Of a DNA stretch of 64,000 nt, positions 27,947-37,330 are shown in pieces; position 1 is the first letter of the stretch; every line of letters begins with the position of its first letter. The position numbers were made by a program, and so were the translations under genes. Under the pieces are notes generated by a model. That model had not been told where the DNA came from. It saw only the letters and a program-made list of their open reading frames with translations, and made no database searches. Origin of the DNA: Pirellulales bacterium (GTDB lineage Bacteria; Planctomycetota; Planctomycetia; Pirellulales; JANQPP01); NCBI GenBank assembly GCA_028289405.1, contig JANQPP010000144.1, forward strand, positions 1 to 64,000, written 5' to 3'.

Positions 27947-29737
27947 TCATCGGCGCCCCTGTTCTGGAGCCTGCTTGTCGAACCGCAGGCCGTGGATCCG
28001 CCAGAAATCGATGCCCACGGCCCAGACCTTCCCCGCGTCATCGCGCATGAATTTGAAGATGCGGTTGTCATGGGGATGTTTTTCGGCGGCGATGAACTCG
28101 TCGCGGATGGTTGGCTCCAACCGTTCCCAGCGCCGGCCATGCAGCCGCACTTCGAGCCCTCCTTCCCTCGCTCGAAAACGATAGGCCGAATTGATCTCGT
28201 CGCTGAAATAGTCGCCCGCGTATTCAGCCAGTTCTTCGGAAGAAGGTTGGGCCAACTCGACGTGCTCAAACCGCAGAACTTCCCGCACTTGCCACTCAAA
28301 GGTTCGCAGCGTGAATGAGGAGGGTGTCTCCGCTGTCTCGGGCGTGAAGGCAAATTCGGCGGAATCATAGAACGGGCTCTCTCCCGCGGGCCGAAATCGG
28401 CTAGGGCTGACGGGCTCTAACGGGTACGCGTCTCGCATGCGGTCCACGACATGCAGCCGGCCATCGCGAAACACGATCCGCCAAGTTTGTGTGATCCCCT
28501 GCTCCATACGATAGTCTCCTACTTTGGAAACCAATTCGCTTTCAGGAAGGGATATGACGGGCAAATCTCGGATATCCTCCGTAGCTGGCAGTGGAGCCAG
28601 CTTCTCCGCGAGGTACAGGTCCACGATCTCGTGGCATTTACGCCAGGGTGAAATCTCATCATTGTTGGCCAGGCAAATCGCCGTGAACTTCTCGGAGGGG
28701 AAATGTGCCATCGCCACGGATGAGCCCCAAAATCCGCCCGTGAACATCAGCCGCCGGAGCCCTCGGTACATCCCGGCGGGCGCGTTGTCGGGATGTTCAT
28801 GGACCTTTCGCCGGTAGGCATCCAGGTCAAGCACGAAGCGGTTTTCCAGCAGTGTTCCCTCGCTGAAGAAGGTGTCCACATACTGGCCCCGCGAAAACGC
28901 ATGGCCGTTGAACTGATTCGCCCAACGCTGAAGATCCTCGACGCAGGAATACATGCCGCCTCCGCCGGAAAGGTAGCCATGGTTGTTCCACGGATGCCAG
29001 TTTCCCTGCTTGTCTTGATAGTGGCCCACGGCCAGATTCGGCACCACGAGCGAAGGGTCATCCATGTAGAAAGTGCGGGACATGCCGAGCGGGTTGAACA
29101 AGTTTTCCCGCGCGAATTCGGCGAGCGTTTGGCCGGTGACCCGTTCGACCACCATGGCCAGGAGAAAATACTCGCCGCTGCCATATTGGAATCGGCTGCC
29201 TGGCTCGAAAGGCAAACGTCGCTGCCCAGCGAGCAGGGTGAAGAGGTCCTCTTTGGAATACGGTGCATGGATAGGCACGTTCCCCCAGCCGGCCAAGGGA
29301 AGAATGTGGAACTGTGCCCAAATTCCGCTGTGGCAACGGATCATGTGCCGCAGCCGAATCGGCGTTTCGTGGGCATGAAGTTCCGGGAGATATTGGCGCA
29401 CCTCATCCTCCGGGGAGATCTTGCCTTGGTCCATGAGCAAGGCCAGGCAGGCGCATGTGACTGACTTGGAAAGCGAGGCCATCGGGAACACAGTTTTCGG
29501 TGTGTTGAGAACTTCATGGTTTAGATTGGCCGAGCCGTATCCCCGGGCGTGGACCAGCTTTCCATCACGGACAATTCCCACGGAGCACCCCGGTACATCG
29601 GCTTGGTCCCACGCGGTGAACAGGCCTTCGACTTGAGATGCCAAATCGTCATTCGCCGAAGCCAATTGCGAAACAAAGAGCGCCGGCAACAAAGCCAACA
29701 ATGGGATGATACTGAAAAACAGGGACTGGCAGCGCAT
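27947..29737 (-). CDS. Exported serine hydrolase of the beta-lactamase/penicillin-binding fold
   Basis: The 596-residue protein has a signal peptide (about 1-28) and a class C beta-lactamase-like domain (about 32-370). The SxxK motif is SLSK with Ser88 and Lys91. FQYGSGEY occupies the position of YxN, with glycine and serine there in place of Tyr-Ser-Asn spacing, and a FTGGFWGSS segment may correspond to the HxG/KTG box. The C-terminal 200 residues are a beta-rich domain seen in related esterase/D-aminopeptidase proteins. ATG 29737 is preceded by AGGAGGT, a strong site, so the 99-residue upstream extension is discounted. Members include D-Ala-D-Ala peptidases, esterases and lactamases; no substrate can be assigned. 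Confidence 0.83.
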   Translation of the reverse strand: MRCQSLFFSIIPLLALLPALFVSQLASANDDLASQVEGLFTAWDQADVPGCSVGIVRDGKLVHARGYGSANLNHEVLNTPKTVFPMASLSKSVTCACLALLMDQGKISPEDEVRQYLPELHAHETPIRLRHMIRCHSGIWAQFHILPLAGWGNVPIHAPYSKEDLFTLLAGQRRLPFEPGSRFQYGSGEYFLLAMVVERVTGQTLAEFARENLFNPLGMSRTFYMDDPSLVVPNLAVGHYQDKQGNWHPWNNHGYLSGGGGMYSCVEDLQRWANQFNGHAFSRGQYVDTFFSEGTLLENRFVLDLDAYRRKVHEHPDNAPAGMYRGLRRLMFTGGFWGSSVAMAHFPSEKFTAICLANNDEISPWRKCHEIVDLYLAEKLAPLPATEDIRDLPVISLPESELVSKVGDYRMEQGITQTWRIVFRDGRLHVVDRMRDAYPLEPVSPSRFRPAGESPFYDSAEFAFTPETAETPSSFTLRTFEWQVREVLRFEHVELAQPSSEELAEYAGDYFSDEINSAYRFRAREGGLEVRLHGRRWERLEPTIRDEFIAAEKHPHDNRIFKFMRDDAGKVWAVGIDFWRIHGLRFDKQAPEQGRR

Positions 29738-30125
29738 GAGACAGACCTCCTGGAGCGGGGATGGCGGAGGATGACGTTGGGGAGCGGGCGCACGGGAATT
29801 TGGGCAGGAACTCCACGGACACCACTTGCTAACTGAAGTTCCGCGAAAAAACTTGGCGCATAACAAATTTTTTCTTTTACAACCAGATCTGCCAGGAATT
29901 ACCTGCCAACGAGAAAATAACCGTGGCGACTGCCTGCCGATATGTGTCGGTCGCGACGAAGTGTGGTTGCCGAAGCGGGGAGAGCCCCATAAACTGCATT
30001 TAAGACCACGAAATATGTGAAAAAGACGCGGCACATTGGCTCACGTGAATGCCGCGACGTGGTTATGGTTGAGATTCAAGTAGTTCGCTTTTGATTATAC
30101 CTTTTCCCGCGAATCGATTGCCGGC
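29738..30125. other. Divergent intergenic region, AT-rich
   Basis: About 390 bases between the divergent serine hydrolase and sufU genes. Its middle is AT-rich around 29846-29885, where a minus-strand promoter for the hydrolase would be expected. A TTGAGA at 30069-30074 and TTATAC at 30095-30100 could be a weak promoter for sufU but the spacing of 20 bases is long. I see no gene. Confidence 0.45.
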
Positions 30126-30551
30126 ATGTCCAACGAAGAAGAAATCTACCAGGAACATATCCTGGACCATTACGAAGACCCCTTTCACAAAGGGCACTGC
30201 CCCTGCACCACGCATGCCCATGAAGCGGACAATCCCTTGTGTGGGGATGTAGTCCGGGTGGAACTGAACATTGGCGACGATGGTGTGATCCAAGATGCGT
30301 ACTTCGACGGAGACGGCTGCTGCATTAGCCAAGCTTCCGCGTCCATGCTGATGGAAGAGGTTCAAGGCAAACGCCTCGACGACGTGAAATCGTTCAATGC
30401 CCAGGACATGCTCAAGCTGTTCGGCGCGCGGCTCACGCCGAATCGACAGAAATGCTGCTTGCTGTCGTGGCAAGTTTTGCAATCGGCGATCTATTCGCCG
30501 GTCAACGGCAGCTCGGAGTCACGCGAAGGCAGCCAGGAGGAATCCTCATGA
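30126..30551 (+). CDS. sufU: SufU-like iron-sulfur cluster assembly protein
   Basis: The 141-residue protein is of the NifU N-terminal/SufU family, which accepts sulfur from the cysteine desulfurase. Conserved cysteines lie in NPLCGD (ligand), GDGCCISQASASM, and CCLLSW near the C-terminus. The start at ATG 30126 needs no ribosome site search beyond its proximity to a weak AT-rich upstream. The stop overlaps the start of sufS in the sequence ATGA, so the two are translationally coupled. That pairing is the expected partner arrangement. SufB, SufC and SufD are not in the window. Confidence 0.9.
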   Translation: MSNEEEIYQEHILDHYEDPFHKGHCPCTTHAHEADNPLCGDVVRVELNIGDDGVIQDAYFDGDGCCISQASASMLMEEVQGKRLDDVKSFNAQDMLKLFGARLTPNRQKCCLLSWQVLQSAIYSPVNGSSESREGSQEESS

Positions 30552-31801
30552 CCACCGTTCCTGATGTGGCCACGTTCGATCCGGAAATCTACCGGGCCGA
30601 CTTTCCGATACTCTCCACCGTATTGCACGGGCGCGTCCCGCTGGCGTACCTGGACAACGCCGCGACCACGCAGCGGCCGCGGCAGGTCATCGACGCCCTA
30701 GTGAACACGTACGAAAAGCACTATGCCAACGTGCATCGGGGAATCCACTGGCTCAGCGACCAGTCCACGGACTTGTACGAGGAGGCCCGTGAAAATGTCC
30801 GGGACTTTCTCGGCGCCGAAACTCGGGAAGAAATCATCTTCACGCGGGGCACCACGGAGTCGATCAATCTGATCGCCCGCAGTTGGGGTGATTGGCAAGT
30901 CCGAGAAGGGGATGAAATCCTGCTCACGGAGATGGAGCACCACTCGAACATCGTTCCGTGGCAGCAGCTCTCCCAACGCACGGGTTGCCGGATACGTTTT
31001 CTCCCTATCACCGACGAAGGAGAGATTGAGCTAAGTGCCCTGGATACGCTGCTCACCGAGCGGACCAAGATGGTTTCACTCACGGCGGTCTCCAATGTGC
31101 TGGGCACGGTCAATCCCGTGGAGGAAATTACCCGCCGGGCCCACGCCGCCGGTGCTCTGGTCACCGTGGATGCGGCGCAGGCGGTACCCCATCAAACCGT
31201 GCCGCTGCGGGAATGGGATGCCGACTTCGTGGTCTTCAGCGGCCATAAAATGCTAGGCCCCTCGGGGATCGGTGTGTTGTATGGCCGTGCGGAACTTCTC
31301 GACGCGATGCCTCCTTTCATGGGGGGAGGGAGCATGATCCAACGTGTAACGCTGGAGGGTTACGAGCCCGCGGATCTGCCGGCGAAATTCGAAGCGGGTA
31401 CTCCTTCCATCGTGCCCGCTATCGGGCTGGGCACCGCGATCAATTATCTGCGAAACATCGGCCTGGAAGCGATCCAAGCCCACGAACAGCGTCTCACGCA
31501 ACGTGCCCACGAAGTGCTTGCGGAAGTTGGCGGAGTACAACTTTTGGGACCCGCGCAAGAGAAAAAAGCCGGAATCGTGAGCTTCGTGATGGATGGCATC
31601 CATGCCCACGATGTCGCGCAAATTTTGGACCGGCATGGCATCGCGGTCCGGGCGGGGCACCACTGTGCCATGCCGCTGCACAAAAGGCTACGCGTATCGG
31701 CGAGCACGCGGGCCAGCTTCTATCTCTACAACACGCTCGAGGAAGTAGAGCGAATAGGAGAGGCTCTGCACGACCTCAAACACATCTTCCGCCGCGAGTA
31801 G
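30548..31801 (+). CDS. sufS: Cysteine desulfurase, SufS type
   Basis: The 417-residue PLP enzyme removes sulfur from cysteine for Fe-S cluster assembly. The PLP lysine is in FSGHKMLGPSG. The active-site cysteine is in RAGHHCAMPLHKRL near the C-terminus, which is the group II (SufS/CsdA) pattern. YLDNAATTQRP and TRGTTESINLI are also conserved family blocks. ATG 30548 overlaps the sufU stop by four bases (ATGA) and has AGGAGGA ahead inside sufU. The longer in-frame extension upstream overlaps sufU and is discounted. Confidence 0.95.
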   Translation: MTTVPDVATFDPEIYRADFPILSTVLHGRVPLAYLDNAATTQRPRQVIDALVNTYEKHYANVHRGIHWLSDQSTDLYEEARENVRDFLGAETREEIIFTRGTTESINLIARSWGDWQVREGDEILLTEMEHHSNIVPWQQLSQRTGCRIRFLPITDEGEIELSALDTLLTERTKMVSLTAVSNVLGTVNPVEEITRRAHAAGALVTVDAAQAVPHQTVPLREWDADFVVFSGHKMLGPSGIGVLYGRAELLDAMPPFMGGGSMIQRVTLEGYEPADLPAKFEAGTPSIVPAIGLGTAINYLRNIGLEAIQAHEQRLTQRAHEVLAEVGGVQLLGPAQEKKAGIVSFVMDGIHAHDVAQILDRHGIAVRAGHHCAMPLHKRLRVSASTRASFYLYNTLEEVERIGEALHDLKHIFRRE

Positions 31802-31835
31802 GCGAGACCATCGCGACAGCCTACCATGCGTCGAA

Positions 31836-32645
31836 TTAATAAAGCGCGATCGTGGTACCATGGGGCAGCCGTCCGGCTGGTTGGGGGGTATGCCATTCGC
31901 GCCCCCAGCGTTCCTTACGTTCGGGTGAGAGCCGTTTCAGGTACCATTCACGACGCAAGGATGTCCAGAGGGGCGCCGATGTTTTTGTCGGCGGTTTCGT
32001 GCCCCCAAATATCCGCTGCCAAGCGTTGGCCATGGCTGCTCGTTTGATGTGAAGCGGATCCACGCCATACCAGCTCCTCTCAGGCTCCACAATGCGTGTC
32101 GCGTGCCGTTGAGCCACTTCGCGCAGCCTCTCTTCCAGCTCGTGTCCTAGTCTCGCCATATCGGGCAGGGTTAGCGGGCAGCGGGGAAAAAACAGACGTC
32201 GAAAGACGTAAAACCGCCAAGGGGCCAGCCCTTCGAGATTGCAGACCGGCGGGAGCGCCACGGCGAGTTGGTCCATCGAGCCGCGAAGCCGGTCCAGGCA
32301 TTCGTCCACCCAACTCATCAACTCGGTGACCGTCACGCCGTAGAAAAGATCGTTTCCCACGTCGGTCACGATCGCCTGGCAGGCGGTTCGGGGCTGTGAT
32401 CCGAGCGCGGACCATATCCCCGATTGCAAAATGCCGGGGAGGGAACGCCCCAGAAACGTAGTCCTCAATCCGAACGAACGGCCATGTCCCGCCGCGATGA
32501 CGAGTTCCATGGGACCGCCCGCGTGGTTCTCGGCGGCTTGAACGATTGCCGGGAGGCTGCGTGAGATGTTGCTGGCCCCCAGCACCACGAAACGTGGGCG
32601 AGGAGAAATAGCGTTTGTCGGCTCTGGTTCCTCCACGTTCACCAT
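31836..32645 (-). CDS. SGNH/GDSL-like hydrolase, family not named
   Basis: I do not know a named family for this 269-residue protein, but it carries the SGNH layout. GASN with Ser25 (block I) is followed by a Gly block (GHGRSFG), GND with Asn98 (block III), and DPLH with Asp196 and His199 (block V). SGNH enzymes are esterases or lipases with a Ser-His-Asp triad. No signal peptide is visible. The start ATG overlaps the stop of the M50 protease by 7 bases, so they are probably co-translated. Being in a cluster for envelope lipids suggests an acyl-transfer or deacylation role, which is inference. Confidence 0.65.
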   Translation of the reverse strand: MVNVEEPEPTNAISPRPRFVVLGASNISRSLPAIVQAAENHAGGPMELVIAAGHGRSFGLRTTFLGRSLPGILQSGIWSALGSQPRTACQAIVTDVGNDLFYGVTVTELMSWVDECLDRLRGSMDQLAVALPPVCNLEGLAPWRFYVFRRLFFPRCPLTLPDMARLGHELEERLREVAQRHATRIVEPERSWYGVDPLHIKRAAMANAWQRIFGGTKPPTKTSAPLWTSLRREWYLKRLSPERKERWGREWHTPQPAGRLPHGTTIALY

Positions 32646-33403
32646 GGACGCCGGTTGGAATAGGAATCGTAAAACCCGTCGTAACCGGAGAGGGCTTGGA
32701 TCGCCTGGTAGCTCTGATAAGCCAGCAGGCCGAACATGATCGTGAGAAAGAGGTTGTTCCTTCCGCCGGTCAGGCTCAAGAGGGCCACGCCTCCGGCAGT
32801 GATCAGCGAGACCCAATAGGCGGTCCGCAGTCCGCCGGCGGGCTGTACTTGCTGTAACACGATCCGCGTGATTTGCCCGCCATCCAGTGGGAGCACGGGG
32901 AGCAAGTTCAGCAGGCCCCACATGATATTGACAAAAAACAGGGCATTCACGAGGACATTCAGACCATCCGTGGAAATTCCATTCACGAGCGGCACGATGG
33001 CTCCCGGCCCGGAACCGATCCAGATCAGCGTGTGGCCGGTTGCCAGCAACCCCACGGCGAGCAGGATGGCGAATAGGAATCCGGCCAAGGGTCCGGCGGC
33101 GGCGATGAGCACACGCTTGCGCCATTCGTCCGTTCCGGGTTCGTAGATGGCCAACCCCCCCATCATCCAAAGCACGATTTTGGCCCGATTGCCAAAAGCC
33201 ATGGCGGTGAGCGCGTGCCCCAATTCATGGACCAATACGGAAACAAAAATCGCGACCACGACGATCAACACCGCTCGCGGATCACGGTCCAGGCCGGCAA
33301 TGAAGATGGCCATGAGCCAAAAGAAAGGATGCACCCGGACGGGAATCCCCGCGAGCGAAAAGCGAAGATCGGCGGGGGTGGGGGAGGGTTCCAATAACAT
33401 CAT
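32639..33403 (-). CDS. Site-2-type M50 intramembrane metalloprotease
   Basis: The 254-residue protein has four or more membrane helices and the S2P motifs: HELGH (His59, Glu60, His63) and LPLDGGQ with Asp174 as third zinc ligand. S2P proteases cleave membrane-anchored regulators. It lacks a PDZ domain, unlike RseP, and resembles the compact SpoIVFB-like group. It ends inside the start of the SGNH gene. A 120-base gap separates it from cdsA upstream on the same strand, so it may be part of the same transcript. The substrate is unknown. Confidence 0.92.
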   Translation of the reverse strand: MMLLEPSPTPADLRFSLAGIPVRVHPFFWLMAIFIAGLDRDPRAVLIVVVAIFVSVLVHELGHALTAMAFGNRAKIVLWMMGGLAIYEPGTDEWRKRVLIAAAGPLAGFLFAILLAVGLLATGHTLIWIGSGPGAIVPLVNGISTDGLNVLVNALFFVNIMWGLLNLLPVLPLDGGQITRIVLQQVQPAGGLRTAYWVSLITAGGVALLSLTGGRNNLFLTIMFGLLAYQSYQAIQALSGYDGFYDSYSNRRPW

Positions 33404-33523
33404 GGCAGCGATTTCCGTTCCAAAGCACTCGGATCATGGGCTTAGGGTAAAACATCCCCAGGCGGCCACCAAGCCCAATCGCGGGTACGGTTCCCCGCGT
33501 GCCGCCATGGTAGGCAACACGGG

Positions 33524-34582
33524 TTATGGAAGTTCCGCGAAGAAAAAACGTGTTACATGAAAAAAGACAGGCGCGGCAAAGCAGAGCGAATCAATACGGT
33601 CCAGAAGGCCGCCGTGTCCCTCCACCAAAATACCATAATCGGTCACGCCTCGGTCTCTTTTGATCGCGGACATGGTCATGCTGCCAGCGAACGACATGAC
33701 GGTGACCACGATGGCCATCGTGGCCCCTTGCCACACACTGAAGGTGGTCACGCTGGCTAGGAGCGCTCCCAACAGCGCTGTTCCGGCCATGCCGCCCAGC
33801 AGCCCTTCCCATGTCCGGTTCTGACTGATCGATTCGGCGATCACGTTCCGCCCGATCCATTTCCCCAACAAATATTGCAATGCATCGCCGAACTGCACGA
33901 TGACCACAAGAAAAATCAGCAGCCGCGTATTGGATCCCGCCTGCCGAATAAGCTGGGGGAGGGAATCGTCGTCCTCATTGGCGTCTTGGCCCGCATCCGA
34001 GAAATTCTCGGCATTGTTTCGAGGCAGGTTGTTTCCCATGTCTTCCACAATCAGGGGCTTGAGCTGCAAGCTCAGCAGCGCGGGTGCGTAGCTGAGGCAA
34101 TAGACGCAAATGATCAAGCCGGACTGGATCATCGCCACGCGTTTCAGGAAACCTCGGTAATCTCCCGACATGGCCACCCGCGCCGGCACGAACAAAAACC
34201 CGTAGACGGGAATCAACACGCTGTACAGACCGTACCGTTCCATGCCGACAAGTACGTATTGTAGCGGCGTGAACAGTACGAATACCCAGAAGAGCGCGCG
34301 GTGGTCCCCCAGCCGCGTGGGCGTCAACGTGATGAATTCGCGCAACGCCTGGAAGGAGAGCAGGCCAAAGATCACCACGGTGGCAATTCGGCCCATCAAC
34401 AGCGCCGTGGCGAGAATGGAAAACATGAGCCACCAGGCCCGCACGCGCAAGTTGAAGTTATGCACGACCGCAGGGTCCAGGCCGATGTCCTGACGACCAT
34501 GGAGAATTTGGCCCACCATGGTCGCCAGCGTGAGGGCCGCGACCACGGCCCCGACGAAAATCGCGGTTTGCACGTCCATCAT
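33524..34582 (-). CDS. cdsA: Phosphatidate cytidylyltransferase
   Basis: CdsA makes CDP-diacylglycerol from phosphatidic acid and CTP, the branch point for phospholipids. The 352-residue membrane protein has several hydrophobic segments and the family signature near the C-terminus (SAIKRDRGVTDYG then GHGGLLDRIDS). An acidic, likely cytoplasmic insert of about 30 residues sits near residues 190-220 (ENFSDAGQDANEDDD). The first ATG overlaps the plsC stop by one base. The gene is translated directly after the acyltransferase, which supplies phosphatidic acid. Confidence 0.93.
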   Translation of the reverse strand: MMDVQTAIFVGAVVAALTLATMVGQILHGRQDIGLDPAVVHNFNLRVRAWWLMFSILATALLMGRIATVVIFGLLSFQALREFITLTPTRLGDHRALFWVFVLFTPLQYVLVGMERYGLYSVLIPVYGFLFVPARVAMSGDYRGFLKRVAMIQSGLIICVYCLSYAPALLSLQLKPLIVEDMGNNLPRNNAENFSDAGQDANEDDDSLPQLIRQAGSNTRLLIFLVVIVQFGDALQYLLGKWIGRNVIAESISQNRTWEGLLGGMAGTALLGALLASVTTFSVWQGATMAIVVTVMSFAGSMTMSAIKRDRGVTDYGILVEGHGGLLDRIDSLCFAAPVFFHVTRFFFAELP

Positions 34583-35427
34583 CAAAGATCCTTCAGCCGG
34601 CAAACCGCCTCGCGTGCCCGACCCAAAAACTCCGTTTTCGATTCTCCCGCTTCCAGCCAAATGGGGGGGCCAAAGGTCACGCAGGTCAATAAGGGCACGG
34701 GCAGAAATTCCCCTCGCGGCAGGACGCGATTCAAATTGTCGATGTGTACCGGGACCAATTCCAAGTCAGGTCGTTTCTTGCACAGATAATAAAGCCCACT
34801 TTTGAATTCGCCCACCGTGGGGCCCGTATTGCGTCCGCCTTCGGGAAAAACAATCAGCGAATAGCGGTCCCGAATCTCGCGGAGCATCACATCGACGGGG
34901 CTCTGATGCACTTTGATTTCCGTGCGATCGATGAGAATCGCGTTGAAGGTCCGCGCGAAAAATCTCCTCAGCCGCGACTTTTCCCAATAATCCTTGGCGG
35001 CCACCGGACGGGTCTCGCCACGCACCTCAAACGGCAGGGACGACCACAGGACAATCGCGTCCAGGTGGCTCGTGTGGTTGGCGAAATAGACCCGCTGGCA
35101 CGTATCTGGCTGGCAGTCGATCCAACGCACGCTCGCGCCGCTGAGCACGCGGGCCACGGCCGAGAGAAAAATACCGGTCATGGAGGCTGTCGGCGGCAAG
35201 AAGCTCTGTGGGCCAGAAATAGTGTCCGTGGTCCACTCGTTTCGAGAAATGGGTTTTTTCAGGGGCCCATTACCTTCTGGACGAGGATGGTTCGCGGCGG
35301 CATGCGCCCAGGGATGTGATGATGGATCGTGAGACGTACTCGGAGCCGTCCCGTATCCATTATATGTCCGGACGTCGGGCTTGTCCCCGCCACGATGGCC
35401 GATCCTCTCGATCGGCCGCGTGCTCAT
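34582..35427 (-). CDS. plsC: 1-acyl-sn-glycerol-3-phosphate acyltransferase
   Basis: PlsC adds the second acyl chain to form phosphatidic acid. The catalytic NHTSHLD (HX4D) and FPEGGRN (substrate-binding) motifs are present, at about residues 118 and 196 of the long form. The start is uncertain: ATG 35427 overlaps the stop of the glycosyltransferase by four bases (ATGA), which favours coupling, but it gives about 80 residues before the domain with no clear homology. ATG 35181 would give a 199-residue protein of normal length. The stop overlaps the cdsA start by one base. Confidence 0.88.
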   Translation of the reverse strand: MSTRPIERIGHRGGDKPDVRTYNGYGTAPSTSHDPSSHPWAHAAANHPRPEGNGPLKKPISRNEWTTDTISGPQSFLPPTASMTGIFLSAVARVLSGASVRWIDCQPDTCQRVYFANHTSHLDAIVLWSSLPFEVRGETRPVAAKDYWEKSRLRRFFARTFNAILIDRTEIKVHQSPVDVMLREIRDRYSLIVFPEGGRNTGPTVGEFKSGLYYLCKKRPDLELVPVHIDNLNRVLPRGEFLPVPLLTCVTFGPPIWLEAGESKTEFLGRAREAVCRLKDL

Positions 35428-36710
35428 TGTTCGTCGCCGACAGCGACAGGCTCAGCGTTCCAGGCAGGCTCCGCGGACCAGGGGGCCTCGCTGCTTTGAG
35501 GGATCACCAGGTTGGGCTGGCCCTGCTTTTGGGCATGAAGATCTTTGAACAATCGTTCGTAACCGGCGACCATCCGTTCCACATCAACATGTTTTTCTGC
35601 CCAGTGCCGAGCATTGTTCCCCAGCTTCCGGCCCAATAAAGGGTCTCTCAAGATTTGCAGTGCATACTGGCACATTTTTTCCGCCTGACCGGGAATCACG
35701 AGGAATCCCGACTCGCCATCACGGATTGTTTCCGGCAGGTAGCCGGCCCGCGTGGCCACAATCGGCTTGCCGGACGCCATGGCTTCCCACACCGAGACGG
35801 GATTGGCCTCATGGTTGGACGTGCAGAGTACGACGTCGAGTTCCGCGAGCAAATCGGGCACGTCGGGCCGATTTCCCAGGAAGTGCACCGCATCGCGAAT
35901 TCCCCAGCGCGCGGCCGTGTCTTCCAGACGGGCTCTTTCCGGCCCGTCCCCCACGATGAAGAAGTGGGATCGAGGCACGTGGATCCGCACCATGGTTGCC
36001 ACGCGGAGAAACATTTCATGATTCTTCTCGGGCTGGAGCGCCCCCACGATTCCCAAAAGATGGGCATCCGAGGGAATGTCATGCTCCCGATGGAGGTGTC
36101 CCTGGGCTACCGCCGGTCGGGGATAAAACTTCTTCAGATCCACTCCGCCCGGAACGTGATGCACTTTCGATGCGGGCAGTCGGTACGTTTGGACGAGGCG
36201 CTGTGCATGCGTCTCCGCCGCCGCGACGTACGCATCGGCGAGAGGCGTGAAGAGGCGAACCCAACGTTGCTTTCCCGCCGTGGTGGGCAGCACGGCCACC
36301 GTGAGCGGAACGCCCGCCGTGCGTGCCGACAGGCGCGAGAGCAGGATTTCGTCGCCACCTCCCAATGTGGCCACGATTTGCGGTTCACGCTCGCGAAACA
36401 AACGGGCCAAACGCTGCCAGCCTTGGAATTGATATTTGTGCTTGAGCAGGCCGGCGAACGTGGGGATCTCTTCCGAGATGGCGGTTCCCCAGGCACCGGG
36501 TGACCTTAAGCAGCAGAGCTCGGGTGAAAACCGTTCGCGATCGAGTCTTCGCACCAGGTGCGAAAGGAGCGACGCGGCTCCTCCCACTTCAAGGCTCGTG
36601 GTCACGAACATCACCTTGAGCACTTCCTTGGAGTGGTCGTTCCGTCCCGGAGATCTTGCGGTTCTCATGCGCGAAATGTTGTTCCCTAGGCGGTTCGAAG
36701 TGGCTCGCAT
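35424..36710 (-). CDS. Family 4 glycosyltransferase
   Basis: The protein has the GT-B fold. An N-terminal VMFVTTSLEVGGAASLL motif carries the usual GGA/S loop, and the C-terminal GT4 donor-binding part contains GIVGALQPEKNHEMFLR, VGDGPERARLE, CTSNHEANPVSVWEAMASGKPIVAT. GT4 enzymes transfer sugars to lipids or glycans. The start is uncertain: ATG 36710 gives 428 residues, ATG 36668 414, but the domain itself starts at the VMFVTT region, where ATG 36611 has AAGGAAG upstream. The C-terminal 30 residues are low complexity. Overlap with plsC by four bases suggests a lipid-linked acceptor. Confidence 0.85.
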   Translation of the reverse strand: MRATSNRLGNNISRMRTARSPGRNDHSKEVLKVMFVTTSLEVGGAASLLSHLVRRLDRERFSPELCCLRSPGAWGTAISEEIPTFAGLLKHKYQFQGWQRLARLFREREPQIVATLGGGDEILLSRLSARTAGVPLTVAVLPTTAGKQRWVRLFTPLADAYVAAAETHAQRLVQTYRLPASKVHHVPGGVDLKKFYPRPAVAQGHLHREHDIPSDAHLLGIVGALQPEKNHEMFLRVATMVRIHVPRSHFFIVGDGPERARLEDTAARWGIRDAVHFLGNRPDVPDLLAELDVVLCTSNHEANPVSVWEAMASGKPIVATRAGYLPETIRDGESGFLVIPGQAEKMCQYALQILRDPLLGRKLGNNARHWAEKHVDVERMVAGYERLFKDLHAQKQGQPNLVIPQSSEAPWSAEPAWNAEPVAVGDEQ

Positions 36711-37330
36711 TCATCGAGTTGGCTGGCACGGCCAGCGAAACGATGGGTCATCTCACATGGCCGGTCGCTCGTGGAGACGGGTGGCTTCTCACTACGCGAC
36801 GTGCCTGAAAGATATAGGAGCCGGTCACAGGTCACTTCAATTGACGTATTTTTGTTTTGGTTTTTTTGCCGTAACACTTTCCGCCTTCACCAGGCGAAAA
36901 TCTCAATCCAAGGCGCATGCCCTTGGGATGAATCTGAACGGAACATTTTATTCAAATGGTCAATTGCCTGTGCTGATCGATGACTGGGAATCTCCATCGA
37001 CGGCTTGGCCATGTCCTGCCGAAGTTTACCTGCCGATGGCCAGTGAATCGGGATCTGTTGGCGAGGGGCCTCCTAGTGAAATTTTGGTTACATTCAGCCA
37101 AAAGCAAATTGTGTCGAATGATCACGGCCAGATCATCGCGAAACGTATTCGCGGCATTTCCGCGCGGACCACGGTCGGCTGGCCGTAACTCGTGAATCGG
37201 CCCAGGAAAACGGGTATCACCGGCGGAAAGTCCGCTCGGTGAAGCCGTCAGTTGTTGTTTCCTGGAAACTTGTGGCGAAAGCGAGTCGTCGAAGGCCAAA
37301 CATCGACGAAAACCAAACGAATCATTCATT
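36711..37330. other. Non-coding region, AT-rich in parts
   Basis: About 620 bases between the glycosyltransferase and the LRR protein genes, which both read on the minus strand. An open frame exists in plus but has no start, no ribosome site and no recognisable sequence. A hairpin at 37218-37241 (see separate entry) lies in it, and a 17-base sequence at 36855-36871 is repeated at 50544-50560. Confidence 0.55.
37218..37241. terminator. Hairpin downstream of the LRR gene
   Basis: On the plus strand CACCG-GCGGA-AAG-TCCGC-T-CGGTG forms a 10-bp stem with one bulged base. It lies about 90 bases past the stop of the minus-strand LRR gene, and the minus-strand continuation includes GTTTTCC. It may terminate that transcript, but the T-run is weak. 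Confidence 0.35.

Noticed and set aside
33480-33499. GC-rich hairpin CGCGGG/CCCGCG as terminator between cdsA and M50 genes
   Set aside because: No T-run on either strand, and it may not separate the genes.
36436-37188. 250-codon plus-strand open frame reaching into the non-coding region
   Set aside because: First part is antisense to the glycosyltransferase; the rest has no motif and no ribosome site.
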